The notes under the pieces are model-generated. The model did no database searches. It was not told where the DNA came from and saw only the letters and a list, made by a program, of their open reading frames with translations. A program made the translations under genes and the position numbers. A stretch of DNA of 34,216 bases from Pseudomonadota bacterium. GTDB lineage: Bacteria; Pseudomonadota; Alphaproteobacteria; Rhizobiales; Xanthobacteraceae. Location of the stretch: positions 1 to 34,216 of the forward strand of contig JAEYRD010000168.1 of NCBI GenBank assembly GCA_023435725.1, given 5' to 3'. Numbering within the stretch: position 1 is the first letter of the stretch; the number at the start of each line of letters is the position of its first letter. Positions 15,106 through 22,948 of the stretch are shown here, one piece after another.

Positions 15106-17055
15106 ATGACTTCGCGCTCCAAGTCTGCTCTCCGCAAGCCAGCCACCAAATCTGCCGCCAAGAAGCCCGTCGCCAAGAAATCCATCGCCAACAAATCGGT
15201 CGCCACGGCAAAACCCTCCAAGCTTTCACTCGCCAAGCCTTCACTCGCCAAGCCTTCACCCGCCAAGCCTGCAAGCAAGACCGGCAAGCTTCCGGAGTGG
15301 AACCTCGCCGATCTCTATTCCGGGATCGACGCGCCGGAAGTGGCGCGCGATCTCGAAAAGATGGATGCCGACTGCGTCGCGTTCGAGACCGACTACAAGG
15401 GCAAGCTCGCAACAGGGACAGCAAACGAAGATGGCGGAAAATGGCTCGCCGAGGCGGTGCGACGCTATGAGGCGATCGACGACCTCGCCGGCCGTCTCGG
15501 CTCCTATGCCGGTCTCGTCCACGCCGGCGACAGCGTTGATCCCAAGATTTCAAAGTTTTACGGCGATGTGTCGGAGCGGCTGACGGCGGCGTCCACCCAT
15601 CTTTTGTTCTTCGCGCTCGAGCTCAACCGTGTCGATGACGATATTTTGACCCGCGCGATGCAAGCCGCCGAGCTCGCGCATTACCGTCCCTGGATCGAGG
15701 ACCTGCGCAAGGAGAAGCCATACCAGCTCGACGACAAGCTCGAGCAGCTCTTCCTGGAGAAGGCGCAGACCGGCTATTCCGCCTTCAACCGGCTGTTCGA
15801 CCAGACCATTTCCGGCCTGCGCTTCAAGGTCGGGGCCAAGGAGCTCGCGATCGAGCCGACGCTCAGCCTGTTGCAGGACCGCGACGGCGCCAAGCGCAAG
15901 ACCGCGGCCGAGGCGCTGGCGAAAACCTTCAAGGCCAATGAGCGCACCTTTGCGCTCATCACCAACACGCTGGCCAAGGACAAGGACATTTCCGACCGCT
16001 GGCGCGGTTTCCAGGATGTCGCGGATTCCCGCCATCTGACCAACCGGGTCGAGCGCGAGGTGGTGGATGCGCTGGTCGCCTCGGTGCGTGCAGCCTATCC
16101 AAAGCTGTCGCATCGCTATTACGCGCTGAAGGCGAAGTGGTTCGGGAAGAAGCGGCTCGCTTATTGGGACCGCAACGCGCCGCTGCCCTTTGCCGCGACC
16201 GACACCATCGCCTGGCCTGACGCGCGAAGCATGGTCCTGACGGCCTATCGTGGCTTCTCACCCAAGATGGCCGATATCGCCGAGCGCTTCTTCACCGACC
16301 GCTGGATCGACGCCCCGGTGCGTCCAGGCAAGGCGCCGGGCGCGTTCTCGCATCCGACCACGCCGTCGGCGCACCCCTACGTGCTGATGAATTACCAGGG
16401 CAAGCCGCGCGACGTGATGACGCTCGCGCACGAGCTCGGCCATGGCGTGCACCAGGTGCTGGCGGCGAAGAACGGCGCGCTGATGGCGCCGACGCCGCTG
16501 ACGTTGGCGGAAACCGCGAGCGTGTTCGGCGAGATGCTGACCTTCAGGCGGCTCCTGGCGCAAACCAAGAGCGCGAAGCAGCGCCAGGCGCTGCTCGCCG
16601 GCAAGGTCGAGGACATGATCAACACCGTGGTGCGGCAGATCGCATTCTATTCCTTCGAGCGCGCAGTCCACACCGAGCGCAAGAACGGCGAGCTTACCGC
16701 GACGCGGCTCGGCGAGATCTGGCTGTCGGTGCAGGGCGAGAGCCTCGGGGCGGCGATCGAGATCAAGGCGGGCTACGAGAACTACTGGATGTACATCCCG
16801 CACTTCATCCATTCGCCATTCTACGTCTACGCCTATGCCTTCGGCGACTGTCTCGTGAACTCACTCTATGCCGTCTACGAGAACGCCGCCGAAGGTTTTG
16901 CCGAGCGCTATCTCGACATGCTCGCCGCCGGCGGCACCAAGCACTATTCCGAGCTGCTGCGGCCGTTCGGGCTCGATGCCAAGGATCCCAAATTCTGGGA
17001 CGGGGGGCTTTCGGTGATCGCTGGCATGATCGACGAGCTGGAGGCGATGGGCTGA
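15106..17055 (+). CDS. pepF: M3-family oligoendopeptidase (PepF-like) with H1-like N-terminal tail
   Basis: A 649-residue zinc metallopeptidase that should cut short peptides in the cytoplasm. The catalytic motif is HELGHGVH, with zinc His H442 and H446 and catalytic E443; the third ligand Glu lies in the following LTLAETASVFGEM helix (L-x-x-A-E). The M3B/PepF body begins near residue 60 (LPEWNLADLYSGIDAP). Before it, residues 1-58 are almost wholly Lys, Ala, Ser and Pro, with AKKP-like units and three tandem SLAKP/SPAKP units encoded by a 15-bp repeat. This resembles histone H1 or HctB-like tails and is not part of usual PepF. The ATG at 15106 opens the frame; the alternative, a start near residue 60, has no ATG close by. 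It is single, with 155 bases to the next gene. Confidence 0.93.
   Translation: MTSRSKSALRKPATKSAAKKPVAKKSIANKSVATAKPSKLSLAKPSLAKPSPAKPASKTGKLPEWNLADLYSGIDAPEVARDLEKMDADCVAFETDYKGKLATGTANEDGGKWLAEAVRRYEAIDDLAGRLGSYAGLVHAGDSVDPKISKFYGDVSERLTAASTHLLFFALELNRVDDDILTRAMQAAELAHYRPWIEDLRKEKPYQLDDKLEQLFLEKAQTGYSAFNRLFDQTISGLRFKVGAKELAIEPTLSLLQDRDGAKRKTAAEALAKTFKANERTFALITNTLAKDKDISDRWRGFQDVADSRHLTNRVEREVVDALVASVRAAYPKLSHRYYALKAKWFGKKRLAYWDRNAPLPFAATDTIAWPDARSMVLTAYRGFSPKMADIAERFFTDRWIDAPVRPGKAPGAFSHPTTPSAHPYVLMNYQGKPRDVMTLAHELGHGVHQVLAAKNGALMAPTPLTLAETASVFGEMLTFRRLLAQTKSAKQRQALLAGKVEDMINTVVRQIAFYSFERAVHTERKNGELTATRLGEIWLSVQGESLGAAIEIKAGYENYWMYIPHFIHSPFYVYAYAFGDCLVNSLYAVYENAAEGFAERYLDMLAAGGTKHYSELLRPFGLDAKDPKFWDGGLSVIAGMIDELEAMG
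15226..15270 (+). repeat. Three tandem 15-bp units in the M3 peptidase gene
   Basis: TCACTCGCCAAGCCT occurs at 15226-15240 and 15241-15255, then once with a single change (TCACCCGCCAAGCCT) at 15256-15270. It is in frame and encodes the Ser-Leu/Pro-Ala-Lys-Pro units of the basic tail. Near-identity of the copies points to recent slippage or duplication. Confidence 0.9.
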
Positions 17056-17210
17056 GGGGCGGCTCATCCAGGGGCAGGCGCGCTAGATCCGCGATAATCT
17101 GGATTCCAAATGACCTGATTTGCCGCAAAACCGCGCATCCGCGCCGTTGCCCTGCCCGAAGCTTTGCGGTATCCCAGCCAGAGAATTCGACTTTCGACTG
17201 GGGACATTCC

Positions 17211-17363
17211 ATGGCTGACCATAGCGAAGTGGCGTACACCACCGCCGACGGTAACGACTACATCGCCCACGAGCAGACCTATGAGGGCTTCATCAAGCTG
17301 GTGAAGTACGGCACGGCCTCGGTCGCGCTCATCGTGATCCTGATGGCGATCTTCCTGACCTGA
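17211..17363 (+). CDS. aa3-type cytochrome c oxidase subunit IV-like small membrane protein
   Basis: A 50-residue protein. The N-terminal 30 residues are polar (ADHSEVAYTTADGNDYIAHE) and residues 32-49 form one transmembrane helix (ASVALIVILMAIFL). This matches the short bacterial aa3-type oxidase subunit IV family, in which the His-Glu-x-Thr-Tyr-x-x-Phe stretch leads into the helix (here HEQTYEGFIKLVKYG). In Paracoccus and Rhodobacter the homologue sits at the edge of the oxidase and is dispensable for activity. Here the oxidase structural genes are not in the window. The gene is just upstream of the transhydrogenase genes, an arrangement I remember from other Bradyrhizobium genomes. Its ATG follows CTGGGGACATTCC. 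It is separated from pntAA by two hairpins. Confidence 0.88.
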   Translation: MADHSEVAYTTADGNDYIAHEQTYEGFIKLVKYGTASVALIVILMAIFLT

Positions 17364-17376
17364 TCCATCACCTGCT

Positions 17377-17434
17377 GCACCGCCAGCGCCGGCGGTGCCC
17401 ACAAAATTTGCATATAAGCCGGTTCCAAAACCGG
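17377..17434. promoter_or_regulatory. Two consecutive hairpins upstream of pntAA
   Basis: GCACCGCC (17377-17384) pairs with GGCGGTGC (17391-17398), and CCGGTT (17419-17424) pairs with AACCGG (17429-17434). The first begins 13 bases after the subunit IV stop and may terminate or stabilise that transcript, although no T-run follows. The second lies about 65 bases before the pntAA start and could be part of its leader. Only the inverted repeats themselves are seen. Confidence 0.4.
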
Positions 17435-17500
17435 TATCCAACGTTGCGGGAGTAACGCTAAGTTCGCGTGCGCGCTTTTTCCCGCGTCGCCGGAGGGCCT

Positions 17501-18628
17501 ATGAAGATCGCCGTTGCCAAGGAAATCGATCCGTCAGAGCCGCGAGTCGCCGCTTCGCCTGATACGGTGAAGAAGTTCAAGGCGCTGGGCGCCGAGATCG
17601 CCGTCGAGCCGGGCGCCGGCATCAAGTCGGGCCTGCCGGATTCCGAATTCACCGCCGCCGGTGCCACCGTCAGCGCCGATGCGCTGAAAGACGCGGACAT
17701 CATCATCAAGGTCAAGCGCCCCGAGGCGTCCGAGCTCGCGCAATACAAGCGCGGCGCGCTCGTCATCGCCATCATGGATCCCTACGGCAACGATGCCGCG
17801 CTGAAGGCGATGGCCGATGCTGGCGTCTCCGCCTTCGCGATGGAATTGATGCCGCGCATCACGCGTGCGCAGGTGATGGACGTGCTCTCGTCGCAGGCCA
17901 ACCTCGCCGGCTACCGCGCCGTGATCGAGGGCGCAGAGGCGTTCGGCCGCGCCTTTCCGATGATGATGACGGCGGCCGGCACTGTGCCCGCGGCCAAGGT
18001 GTTCGTGATGGGCGTCGGCGTCGCCGGCCTTCAGGCGATCGCGACCGCGCGCCGTCTAGGGGCCGTCGTTACCGCGACCGACGTGCGGCCCGCGACGAAG
18101 GAGCAGGTGGAATCGCTCGGTGCGAAATTCCTCGCCGACGAGGACGAGCAGTTCAAGAACGCGCAGACTGCCGGCGGCTACGCCAAGGAGATGTCCAAGG
18201 AATACCAGGCCAAGCAGGCCGCGCTCACGGCCGAGCACATCAAGAAGCAGGATATCGTGATCACCACCGCGCTGATCCCCGGCCGGCCGGCGCCGAAGCT
18301 GGTCTCGGGCGAGATGGTCAAGTCGATGAAGCCGGGCTCCGTGCTGGTCGATCTCGCAGTCGAGCGCGGCGGCAATGTCGAGGGCGCAAAGGCGGGTGAG
18401 GTGGTGGACCTCGATGGCATCAAGATCGTGGGCTACACCAACGTCGCCGGCCGCGTCGCGGCCTCGGCCTCCAGCCTCTACGCGCGCAATCTGTTCTCCT
18501 TCATCGAGACCATGGTCGACAAGAAGGAGAAGAAGCTCGCGGTGAACTGGGACGACGAACTCGTCAAGGCGACCGCGCTGACCAAGGACGGCGCCGTCGT
18601 CCACCCGAACTTCCAGCCGAAGGCGTAA
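17501..18628 (+). CDS. pntAA: NAD(P) transhydrogenase alpha-1 subunit, soluble domain I
   Basis: A 375-residue soluble subunit carrying the NAD(H)-binding domain I of proton-translocating transhydrogenase, which moves hydride from NADH to NADP+ using the proton gradient. Seen: an alanine dehydrogenase-like N-terminal half, the RAQVMDVLSSQANLAGY block (122-138) and the Rossmann fingerprint GVGVAGLQAIATARRLGA (171-188). The length is close to the 384 residues of the separate subunit in Rhodospirillum rubrum. The ATG at 17501 follows GGAGGG; a GTG 33 bases upstream in frame is less likely. It is first of the three-gene operon pntAA-pntAB-pntB, 12 bases before pntAB. Confidence 0.97.
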   Translation: MKIAVAKEIDPSEPRVAASPDTVKKFKALGAEIAVEPGAGIKSGLPDSEFTAAGATVSADALKDADIIIKVKRPEASELAQYKRGALVIAIMDPYGNDAALKAMADAGVSAFAMELMPRITRAQVMDVLSSQANLAGYRAVIEGAEAFGRAFPMMMTAAGTVPAAKVFVMGVGVAGLQAIATARRLGAVVTATDVRPATKEQVESLGAKFLADEDEQFKNAQTAGGYAKEMSKEYQAKQAALTAEHIKKQDIVITTALIPGRPAPKLVSGEMVKSMKPGSVLVDLAVERGGNVEGAKAGEVVDLDGIKIVGYTNVAGRVAASASSLYARNLFSFIETMVDKKEKKLAVNWDDELVKATALTKDGAVVHPNFQPKA

Positions 18629-18640
18629 GGAGAGATCGTC

Positions 18641-18958
18641 ATGGAGCATGCTGCACAGGTCGTCGACCCCTTCATCTTCCGGCTGTCGATCTTCGTCCTC
18701 GCCGTCTTCGTCGGCTATTTCGTGGTGTGGTCGGTGACGCCTGCGCTGCACACGCCGCTGATGAGCGTGACCAACGCGATCTCTTCGGTGATCGTGGTCG
18801 GTGCGCTGCTCGCGGGCGGCGTCGCCAATGTATCGAGCGGTTCGGGCTGGGCACGCGCCTTCGGCTTCGTCGCACTGGTATTTGCCTGCATCAATATCTT
18901 CGGGGGCTTCCTTGTCACCCAGCGCATGCTGGCGATGTACAAGAAGAAGTCGAAGTAA
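18641..18958 (+). CDS. pntAB: NAD(P) transhydrogenase alpha-2 subunit, membrane part
   Basis: A 105-residue membrane protein that supplies the first helices of transhydrogenase domain II, the proton channel half encoded separately in alphaproteobacteria. Three to four hydrophobic segments are visible: about 11-32, 44-62 and 66-92. A positively charged C-terminus, KKKSK, marks the cytoplasmic end. The ATG at 18641 follows AAGGAGAG. It sits between pntAA (12 bases) and pntB (39 bases) in the operon. Confidence 0.95.
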   Translation: MEHAAQVVDPFIFRLSIFVLAVFVGYFVVWSVTPALHTPLMSVTNAISSVIVVGALLAGGVANVSSGSGWARAFGFVALVFACINIFGGFLVTQRMLAMYKKKSK

Positions 18959-18997
18959 GCGGCCACCTCGGGCTGAAGGGATCAATGGGGACCTGAG

Positions 18998-20395
18998 ATG
19001 AGCGCGAACCTCTCTGCATTCTTGTATCTCGTGGCGGGAGTGCTGTTCATCCTGTCGCTGCGGGGGCTGTCGAGCCCGGCTTCGTCGCGTCAGGGCAATC
19101 TGTTCGGCATGATCGGCATGGCGATTGCGGTCGCCACCACGCTCGCCAACCATCCGCCGGCAGACGGCTTCGCCTGGGTGCTTGTCATCGTTGGCATCGC
19201 CATCGGTGCTGCGATCGGCGCGGTGATCGCGCGGCGCGTGCCGATGACCTCGATGCCGGAGCTGGTCGCCGCGTTCCACTCGCTGGTCGGCATGGCGGCG
19301 GTTCTGGTCGCCGCCGGCGCCTTCTACGCGCCCGAAGCCTTCGACATCGGCACGCCCGGCAACATCCACGCGCAGAGCCTGGTCGAGATGTCGCTCGGCG
19401 TTGCCATCGGCGCGCTGACCTTCACCGGCTCGGTGATCGCGTTCCTGAAACTGTCCGCGCGCATGAGCGGCTCGCCGATCATCCTGCCGTTCCGCCACAT
19501 CATCAACATCGCGCTCGCCCTGGCGCTGGTGTTCTTCATCGTCGGGCTCGTCCTGTCCGGCAGCGCATTCGACTTCTGGATGATCGTCATCCTGGCGCTG
19601 GCGCTCGGCGTGCTCATGATCATCCCGATCGGTGGCGCAGACATGCCGGTCGTGATCTCGATGCTGAACTCCTACTCCGGCTGGGCCGCGGCCGGCATCG
19701 GCTTCACCCTCGGCAATTCCGCGCTGATCATCACCGGCGCGCTGGTCGGATCAAGCGGCGCGATCCTGTCCTACATCATGTGCCACGCGATGAACCGGTC
19801 CTTCATCTCGGTCATCCTCGGCGGCTTCGGCGGCGAGACTGCGGCAGCCGGCGGCGGCACGGGCGAGCAGAAGCCCGCCAAGCTCGGCTCCGCCGATGAC
19901 GCGGCTTTCATCATGAAGAACGCCTCGAAGGTCATCATCGTGCCCGGCTACGGCATGGCGGTGGCGCAGGCCCAGCACGCGCTGCGTGAAATGGCTGACA
20001 TCCTGAAGAAGGAGGGCGTCGAGGTGAAATACGCCATTCACCCGGTCGCTGGCCGCATGCCCGGTCACATGAACGTGCTCCTGGCCGAAGCCAACGTTCC
20101 CTACGACGAGGTGTTCGAGCTCGAGGACATCAACTCCGAATTCGCGCAGGCCGACATCGCCTTCGTGATCGGCGCCAACGACGTCACCAACCCGGCCGCC
20201 GAGGAGGACAAGAGCTCGCCGATCTACGGCATGCCGGTGCTCCAGGTCTGGAAGGCCGGCACCGTGATGTTCATCAAGCGTTCGCTCGCGTCCGGCTATG
20301 CCGGCATCGACAATCCGCTGTTCTATCGCGACAACACCATGATGCTGCTGGGCGACGCCAAGAAGGTCACCGAGAACATCGTCAAGGCGATGTAA
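18998..20395 (+). CDS. pntB: NAD(P) transhydrogenase beta subunit
   Basis: A 465-residue subunit with two parts. Residues about 1-270 contain eight or nine transmembrane helices that complete the proton channel (domain II). Residues about 300-465 are the NADP(H)-binding domain III, with GYGMAVAQAQ, the HPVAGRMPGHMNVLLAEA loop, GANDVTNPAA and KRSLASGYAG, all characteristic of PntB. The enzyme makes NADPH for biosynthesis and oxidative stress defence. It is third in the operon; a 56-codon gene follows after 16 bases. Confidence 0.97.
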   Translation: MSANLSAFLYLVAGVLFILSLRGLSSPASSRQGNLFGMIGMAIAVATTLANHPPADGFAWVLVIVGIAIGAAIGAVIARRVPMTSMPELVAAFHSLVGMAAVLVAAGAFYAPEAFDIGTPGNIHAQSLVEMSLGVAIGALTFTGSVIAFLKLSARMSGSPIILPFRHIINIALALALVFFIVGLVLSGSAFDFWMIVILALALGVLMIIPIGGADMPVVISMLNSYSGWAAAGIGFTLGNSALIITGALVGSSGAILSYIMCHAMNRSFISVILGGFGGETAAAGGGTGEQKPAKLGSADDAAFIMKNASKVIIVPGYGMAVAQAQHALREMADILKKEGVEVKYAIHPVAGRMPGHMNVLLAEANVPYDEVFELEDINSEFAQADIAFVIGANDVTNPAAEEDKSSPIYGMPVLQVWKAGTVMFIKRSLASGYAGIDNPLFYRDNTMMLLGDAKKVTENIVKAM

Positions 20396-20411
20396 CGCGA
20401 GGGTGCTGATC

Positions 20412-20582
20412 GTGGCCATCAACAAGGAATGGCACCGGTCCCATCGCATGCCGCAGAAGGCAACACGTGAGCAGCGTGTCGCATGGCACGCCGCACATGC
20501 CGCGGCGTGCGGCTGCCGCGAGATCCCCTTGAGCATCCGGCCGGATGTCCGCAAATTGCTCGAGAGCCGCCGCAAGCCCTGA
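20412..20582 (+). CDS. 56-residue conserved hypothetical with His/Cys motifs
   Basis: A short frame between pntB and the hydrolase gene, starting GTG at 20412 and ending TGA at 20582. The protein begins VAINKEWHRSHRMP and later has WHAAHAAACGC. I recall similar small proteins (NKEWHxxHRMP ... WHxxH ... CGCR) annotated as hypothetical in rhizobia, which supports it being real. The arrangement H8-x2-H11 and H26-x2-H29-x3-C33-x-C35 could bind a metal ion. Basic residues dominate the C-terminus (RKLLESRRKP). It lies 16 bases after pntB and ends 22 bases before the hydrolase ATG, so it is probably in the same transcript. An ATG 12 codons in is an alternative start but would drop H8 and H11. The function is unknown. 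Confidence 0.7.
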   Translation: MAINKEWHRSHRMPQKATREQRVAWHAAHAAACGCREIPLSIRPDVRKLLESRRKP

Positions 20583-20604
20583 ACTGTGGAGTGGCGGGGA
20601 CGCG

Positions 20605-21405
20605 ATGACATTCCTGAAATGGATCGCCATCATCCTTGCGGCCGGCTATTTCGCCGGTCTCCTCCTGCTTTTCGTGAAACAGCGCGCTATCCTGTTTCCG
20701 ATCCCGACCGCCGAGCGCACGGCGCCTGCCACGGCAGGATTTCCGGAGGCAGAGGAACATGTGCTGGCCACGTCGGATGGCGAGAAGGTCTTCGTCTGGC
20801 ACGTGCCGGCGAAGCCTGGCCGTGCCGTGATCCTCTTCTTCCACGGCAATGGCGATTTTCTCGCGGGCCTCGTCGGCCGCTTCAAGGCCATCACGGCTGA
20901 CGGCACCGGACTCGTCGCGCTCTCCTATCGCGGCTATGCGGGCTCCAGCGGCGCGCCGAGCGAAGTCGGCCTGCTGCGCGACGCAGCAGCCGCGTATTCA
21001 TTCGCGACGGAGCGTTATGACGCCCAGCGCGTCGTCGCCTGGGGATTCTCGCTCGGGACCGGTGTGGCCGTAGCAATCGCGTCGGAGCATCCGGTCGGGA
21101 AGCTGATCCTCGAGGCCCCCTTTACGTCGATCGTCGACGTCGCTGCCTCGCATTTCCCTTTCGTTCCGATCCGCCTCCTGCTGCGCGACCGGTTTCACTC
21201 GGACGAGCGTATCGCACGGGTCACGGCGCCGCTTCTGATCGTGCATGGGGCGGAGGACCCCACCATTCCGATCGCATTCGGAGAGAAGCTGTTTGCGCTG
21301 GCTCACGAGCCGAAGCGGTTTGTTCGCATTCCCGACGGCGGACACGACGATCTCGGCAGCTTGGGCGTCGTCGAGATCGCTCGGCAATTCATCAATGGCG
21401 GGTGA
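20605..21405 (+). CDS. Membrane-anchored alpha/beta hydrolase
   Basis: A 266-residue serine hydrolase of the ABHD13/BEM46-like group. Residues 6-24 are an N-terminal transmembrane anchor. The catalytic set is visible: oxyanion region FFHGNG (78-83), nucleophile elbow GFSLG (147-151) with S149, acid D218 in VHGAEDPTIP, and H247 in PDGGHDD. A lid between strands is short. Substrates could be lipids, esters or acyl-proteins; none can be inferred. The ATG at 20605 fits the anchor; the frame upstream to 20545 overlaps the small gene before it. It is probably the tail of the pnt transcript, 22 bases after the preceding gene. Confidence 0.88.
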   Translation: MTFLKWIAIILAAGYFAGLLLLFVKQRAILFPIPTAERTAPATAGFPEAEEHVLATSDGEKVFVWHVPAKPGRAVILFFHGNGDFLAGLVGRFKAITADGTGLVALSYRGYAGSSGAPSEVGLLRDAAAAYSFATERYDAQRVVAWGFSLGTGVAVAIASEHPVGKLILEAPFTSIVDVAASHFPFVPIRLLLRDRFHSDERIARVTAPLLIVHGAEDPTIPIAFGEKLFALAHEPKRFVRIPDGGHDDLGSLGVVEIARQFINGG

Positions 21406-21466
21406 GGGCTGACGGGGGCGATCTTCTCGCGCATAATTGGACCGCTTGTTGGAAGGAATCGCCTGC

Positions 21467-22564
21467 ATGAGCGCACACGGACCGATGCCGCGGTCATCAT
21501 GGATCTTCCCCGCTTTGGCGGTGCTGCTGTTCCTGATCGTGACCGCGACCGGCTACGGCTTCACCCTGTCGGCCGGCGGCGGCCTGTTCGCGATCGTCCT
21601 GCTGGTGATCCTGTTCGGCACCGTGTTCGCGGCCGTCCATCATTCCGAAGTGATCGCGGAGCGCATCGGCGAGCCCTTCGGCACACTGCTGCTCACGCTG
21701 GCCGTCACCATCATCGAGGTCGCGCTGATCACCACGATCATGCTCGGCGACAAGCCGGCGCCGGAGCTCGCGCGCGACACCGTCTTCGCGGTCGTGATGA
21801 TCGTCTGCAACGGCTTGGTCGGCCTCTGCGTCTTCATTGGCGGCCTGCGTTATCGCGAGCAAGGCTTTCAGGTCTCGGGCGCCAACGTCTATCTCAGCGT
21901 GCTGATTGCGCTGGCGACCATCACGCTGATCATGCCCAATTACACGCTGACGACGCCGGGGCCGATCTATTCGACGATTCAACTCGGTTTCGTCGACCTC
22001 GTGACGATCGTGCTCTATGGCGTGTTTCTCTATACCCAGACCGTCCTGCACAAGGACTACTTCGTCCACGAGAGGGCCGACGGCGAGGGCGGGGAGGCTC
22101 ACCTGTCGGGCAAGATGCTGGCGCTCAGCATCGCGCTGCTCCTGATCTCGCTTCTGGCCGTCGTTCTCCTCGCCAAGAAGTTCTCGCTGGTGGTGGACGC
22201 CGTCGCCGCCAAGATCGGTGCTCCGCCGGCCTTTGCCGGTCTTTTGGTCGCCCTCCTGATCCTGATGCCGGAGGGTGTTTCGGCCATTGCCGCGGCCCGC
22301 AAGAACGACCTCCAGAAGAGCATCAACCTCGCGCTCGGCTCCTCGCTTGCAACCATCGGCCTGACCATTCCGGCGGTCGGGCTCGCGACCTATGCGCTCA
22401 ACCAGCCGCTCGTGCTGGGCCTCAACCCCCAGAACACGGCGCTCTTGTTCCTGACATTCTTGTTGAGCATGCTGACTTTCGGCACCGGCCGGACCAATGT
22501 CCTGTTCGGGCTGGTCCATATGGTGGTATTTGCCGTCTACGTGTTCATGGTTTTCGTGCCCTAA
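21467..22564 (+). CDS. Calcium/proton (CAX/ChaA-type) exchanger, y4hA-like
   Basis: A 365-residue membrane protein with about 11 helices and the internal duplication of cation/Ca2+ exchangers. The two alpha-repeats are seen at about 65-95 (GEPFGTLLLTLAVTIIEVAL, acidic E69 and E84) and about 255-300 (LILMPEGVSAIAAA, E269; then NLALGSSLATIG). Between them is a cytoplasmic acidic/His loop (about 195-212). It resembles the rhizobial ionic transporter y4hA and E. coli ChaA, which exports Ca2+, Na+ or K+ in exchange for protons. The ATG at 21467 follows GGAAGGAA. The cupin gene starts 11 bases downstream, so they form an operon. Confidence 0.9.
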   Translation: MSAHGPMPRSSWIFPALAVLLFLIVTATGYGFTLSAGGGLFAIVLLVILFGTVFAAVHHSEVIAERIGEPFGTLLLTLAVTIIEVALITTIMLGDKPAPELARDTVFAVVMIVCNGLVGLCVFIGGLRYREQGFQVSGANVYLSVLIALATITLIMPNYTLTTPGPIYSTIQLGFVDLVTIVLYGVFLYTQTVLHKDYFVHERADGEGGEAHLSGKMLALSIALLLISLLAVVLLAKKFSLVVDAVAAKIGAPPAFAGLLVALLILMPEGVSAIAAARKNDLQKSINLALGSSLATIGLTIPAVGLATYALNQPLVLGLNPQNTALLFLTFLLSMLTFGTGRTNVLFGLVHMVVFAVYVFMVFVP

Positions 22565-22575
22565 GGAGAGTTCCG

Positions 22576-22860
22576 ATGCTTGCCGCCAAGTCCGAGGTCC
22601 AGGTCGACAACGAAGAGGTTCGGGTGACCGAGTGGCGGCTCGCTCCGGGCAGCGCGACCGGGCATCACACCCACGGCATGGACTACGTCATTGTTCCCGT
22701 CGTCGCCGGCGAGATGACGATCGTGGCGCCCAATGGCGAGCGTTCGAAGGCGCAGCTTGCGGCCGGAAAATCCTACTTTCGCAAGGCCGGCGTCCAACAC
22801 GACGTACTTAACGAAACCTCAACCGAGATCGTGTTCCTTGAGGTCGAACTGAAGCCGTAA
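22576..22860 (+). CDS. Small cupin-domain protein
   Basis: A 94-residue single cupin barrel. Motif 1 reads GSATGHHTHGMDYVIVPVVAGEM with the His-x-His pair; the Glu usual five residues after the second His is replaced by a Val (H-G-M-D-Y-V). Motif 2 has the later His in KAGVQHDVLNET. With two or three His but no Glu, the metal site may be altered or absent, so enzymatic activity is uncertain. It follows the exchanger gene by 11 bases with AAGGAGAG as ribosome site, so it is co-transcribed with a cation exporter. Its exact role is unknown; small cupins of this type are often small-molecule or metal sensors. Confidence 0.85.
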   Translation: MLAAKSEVQVDNEEVRVTEWRLAPGSATGHHTHGMDYVIVPVVAGEMTIVAPNGERSKAQLAAGKSYFRKAGVQHDVLNETSTEIVFLEVELKP

Positions 22861-22948
22861 GGCGCCGGCTTGCCATCGATCTGTCTCAGTTGATCCCTTA
22901 CAATGCCCCAAAGTTCCCGCATCAAATCGCGCGGGGAGTGGCCGAGAA

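Noticed and set aside
18056..19498. Open frame of 480 codons spanning pntAA, pntAB and pntB in antisense
   Set aside because: It crosses three real genes and their gaps, and its product is Arg/Asp/His-rich without domains.
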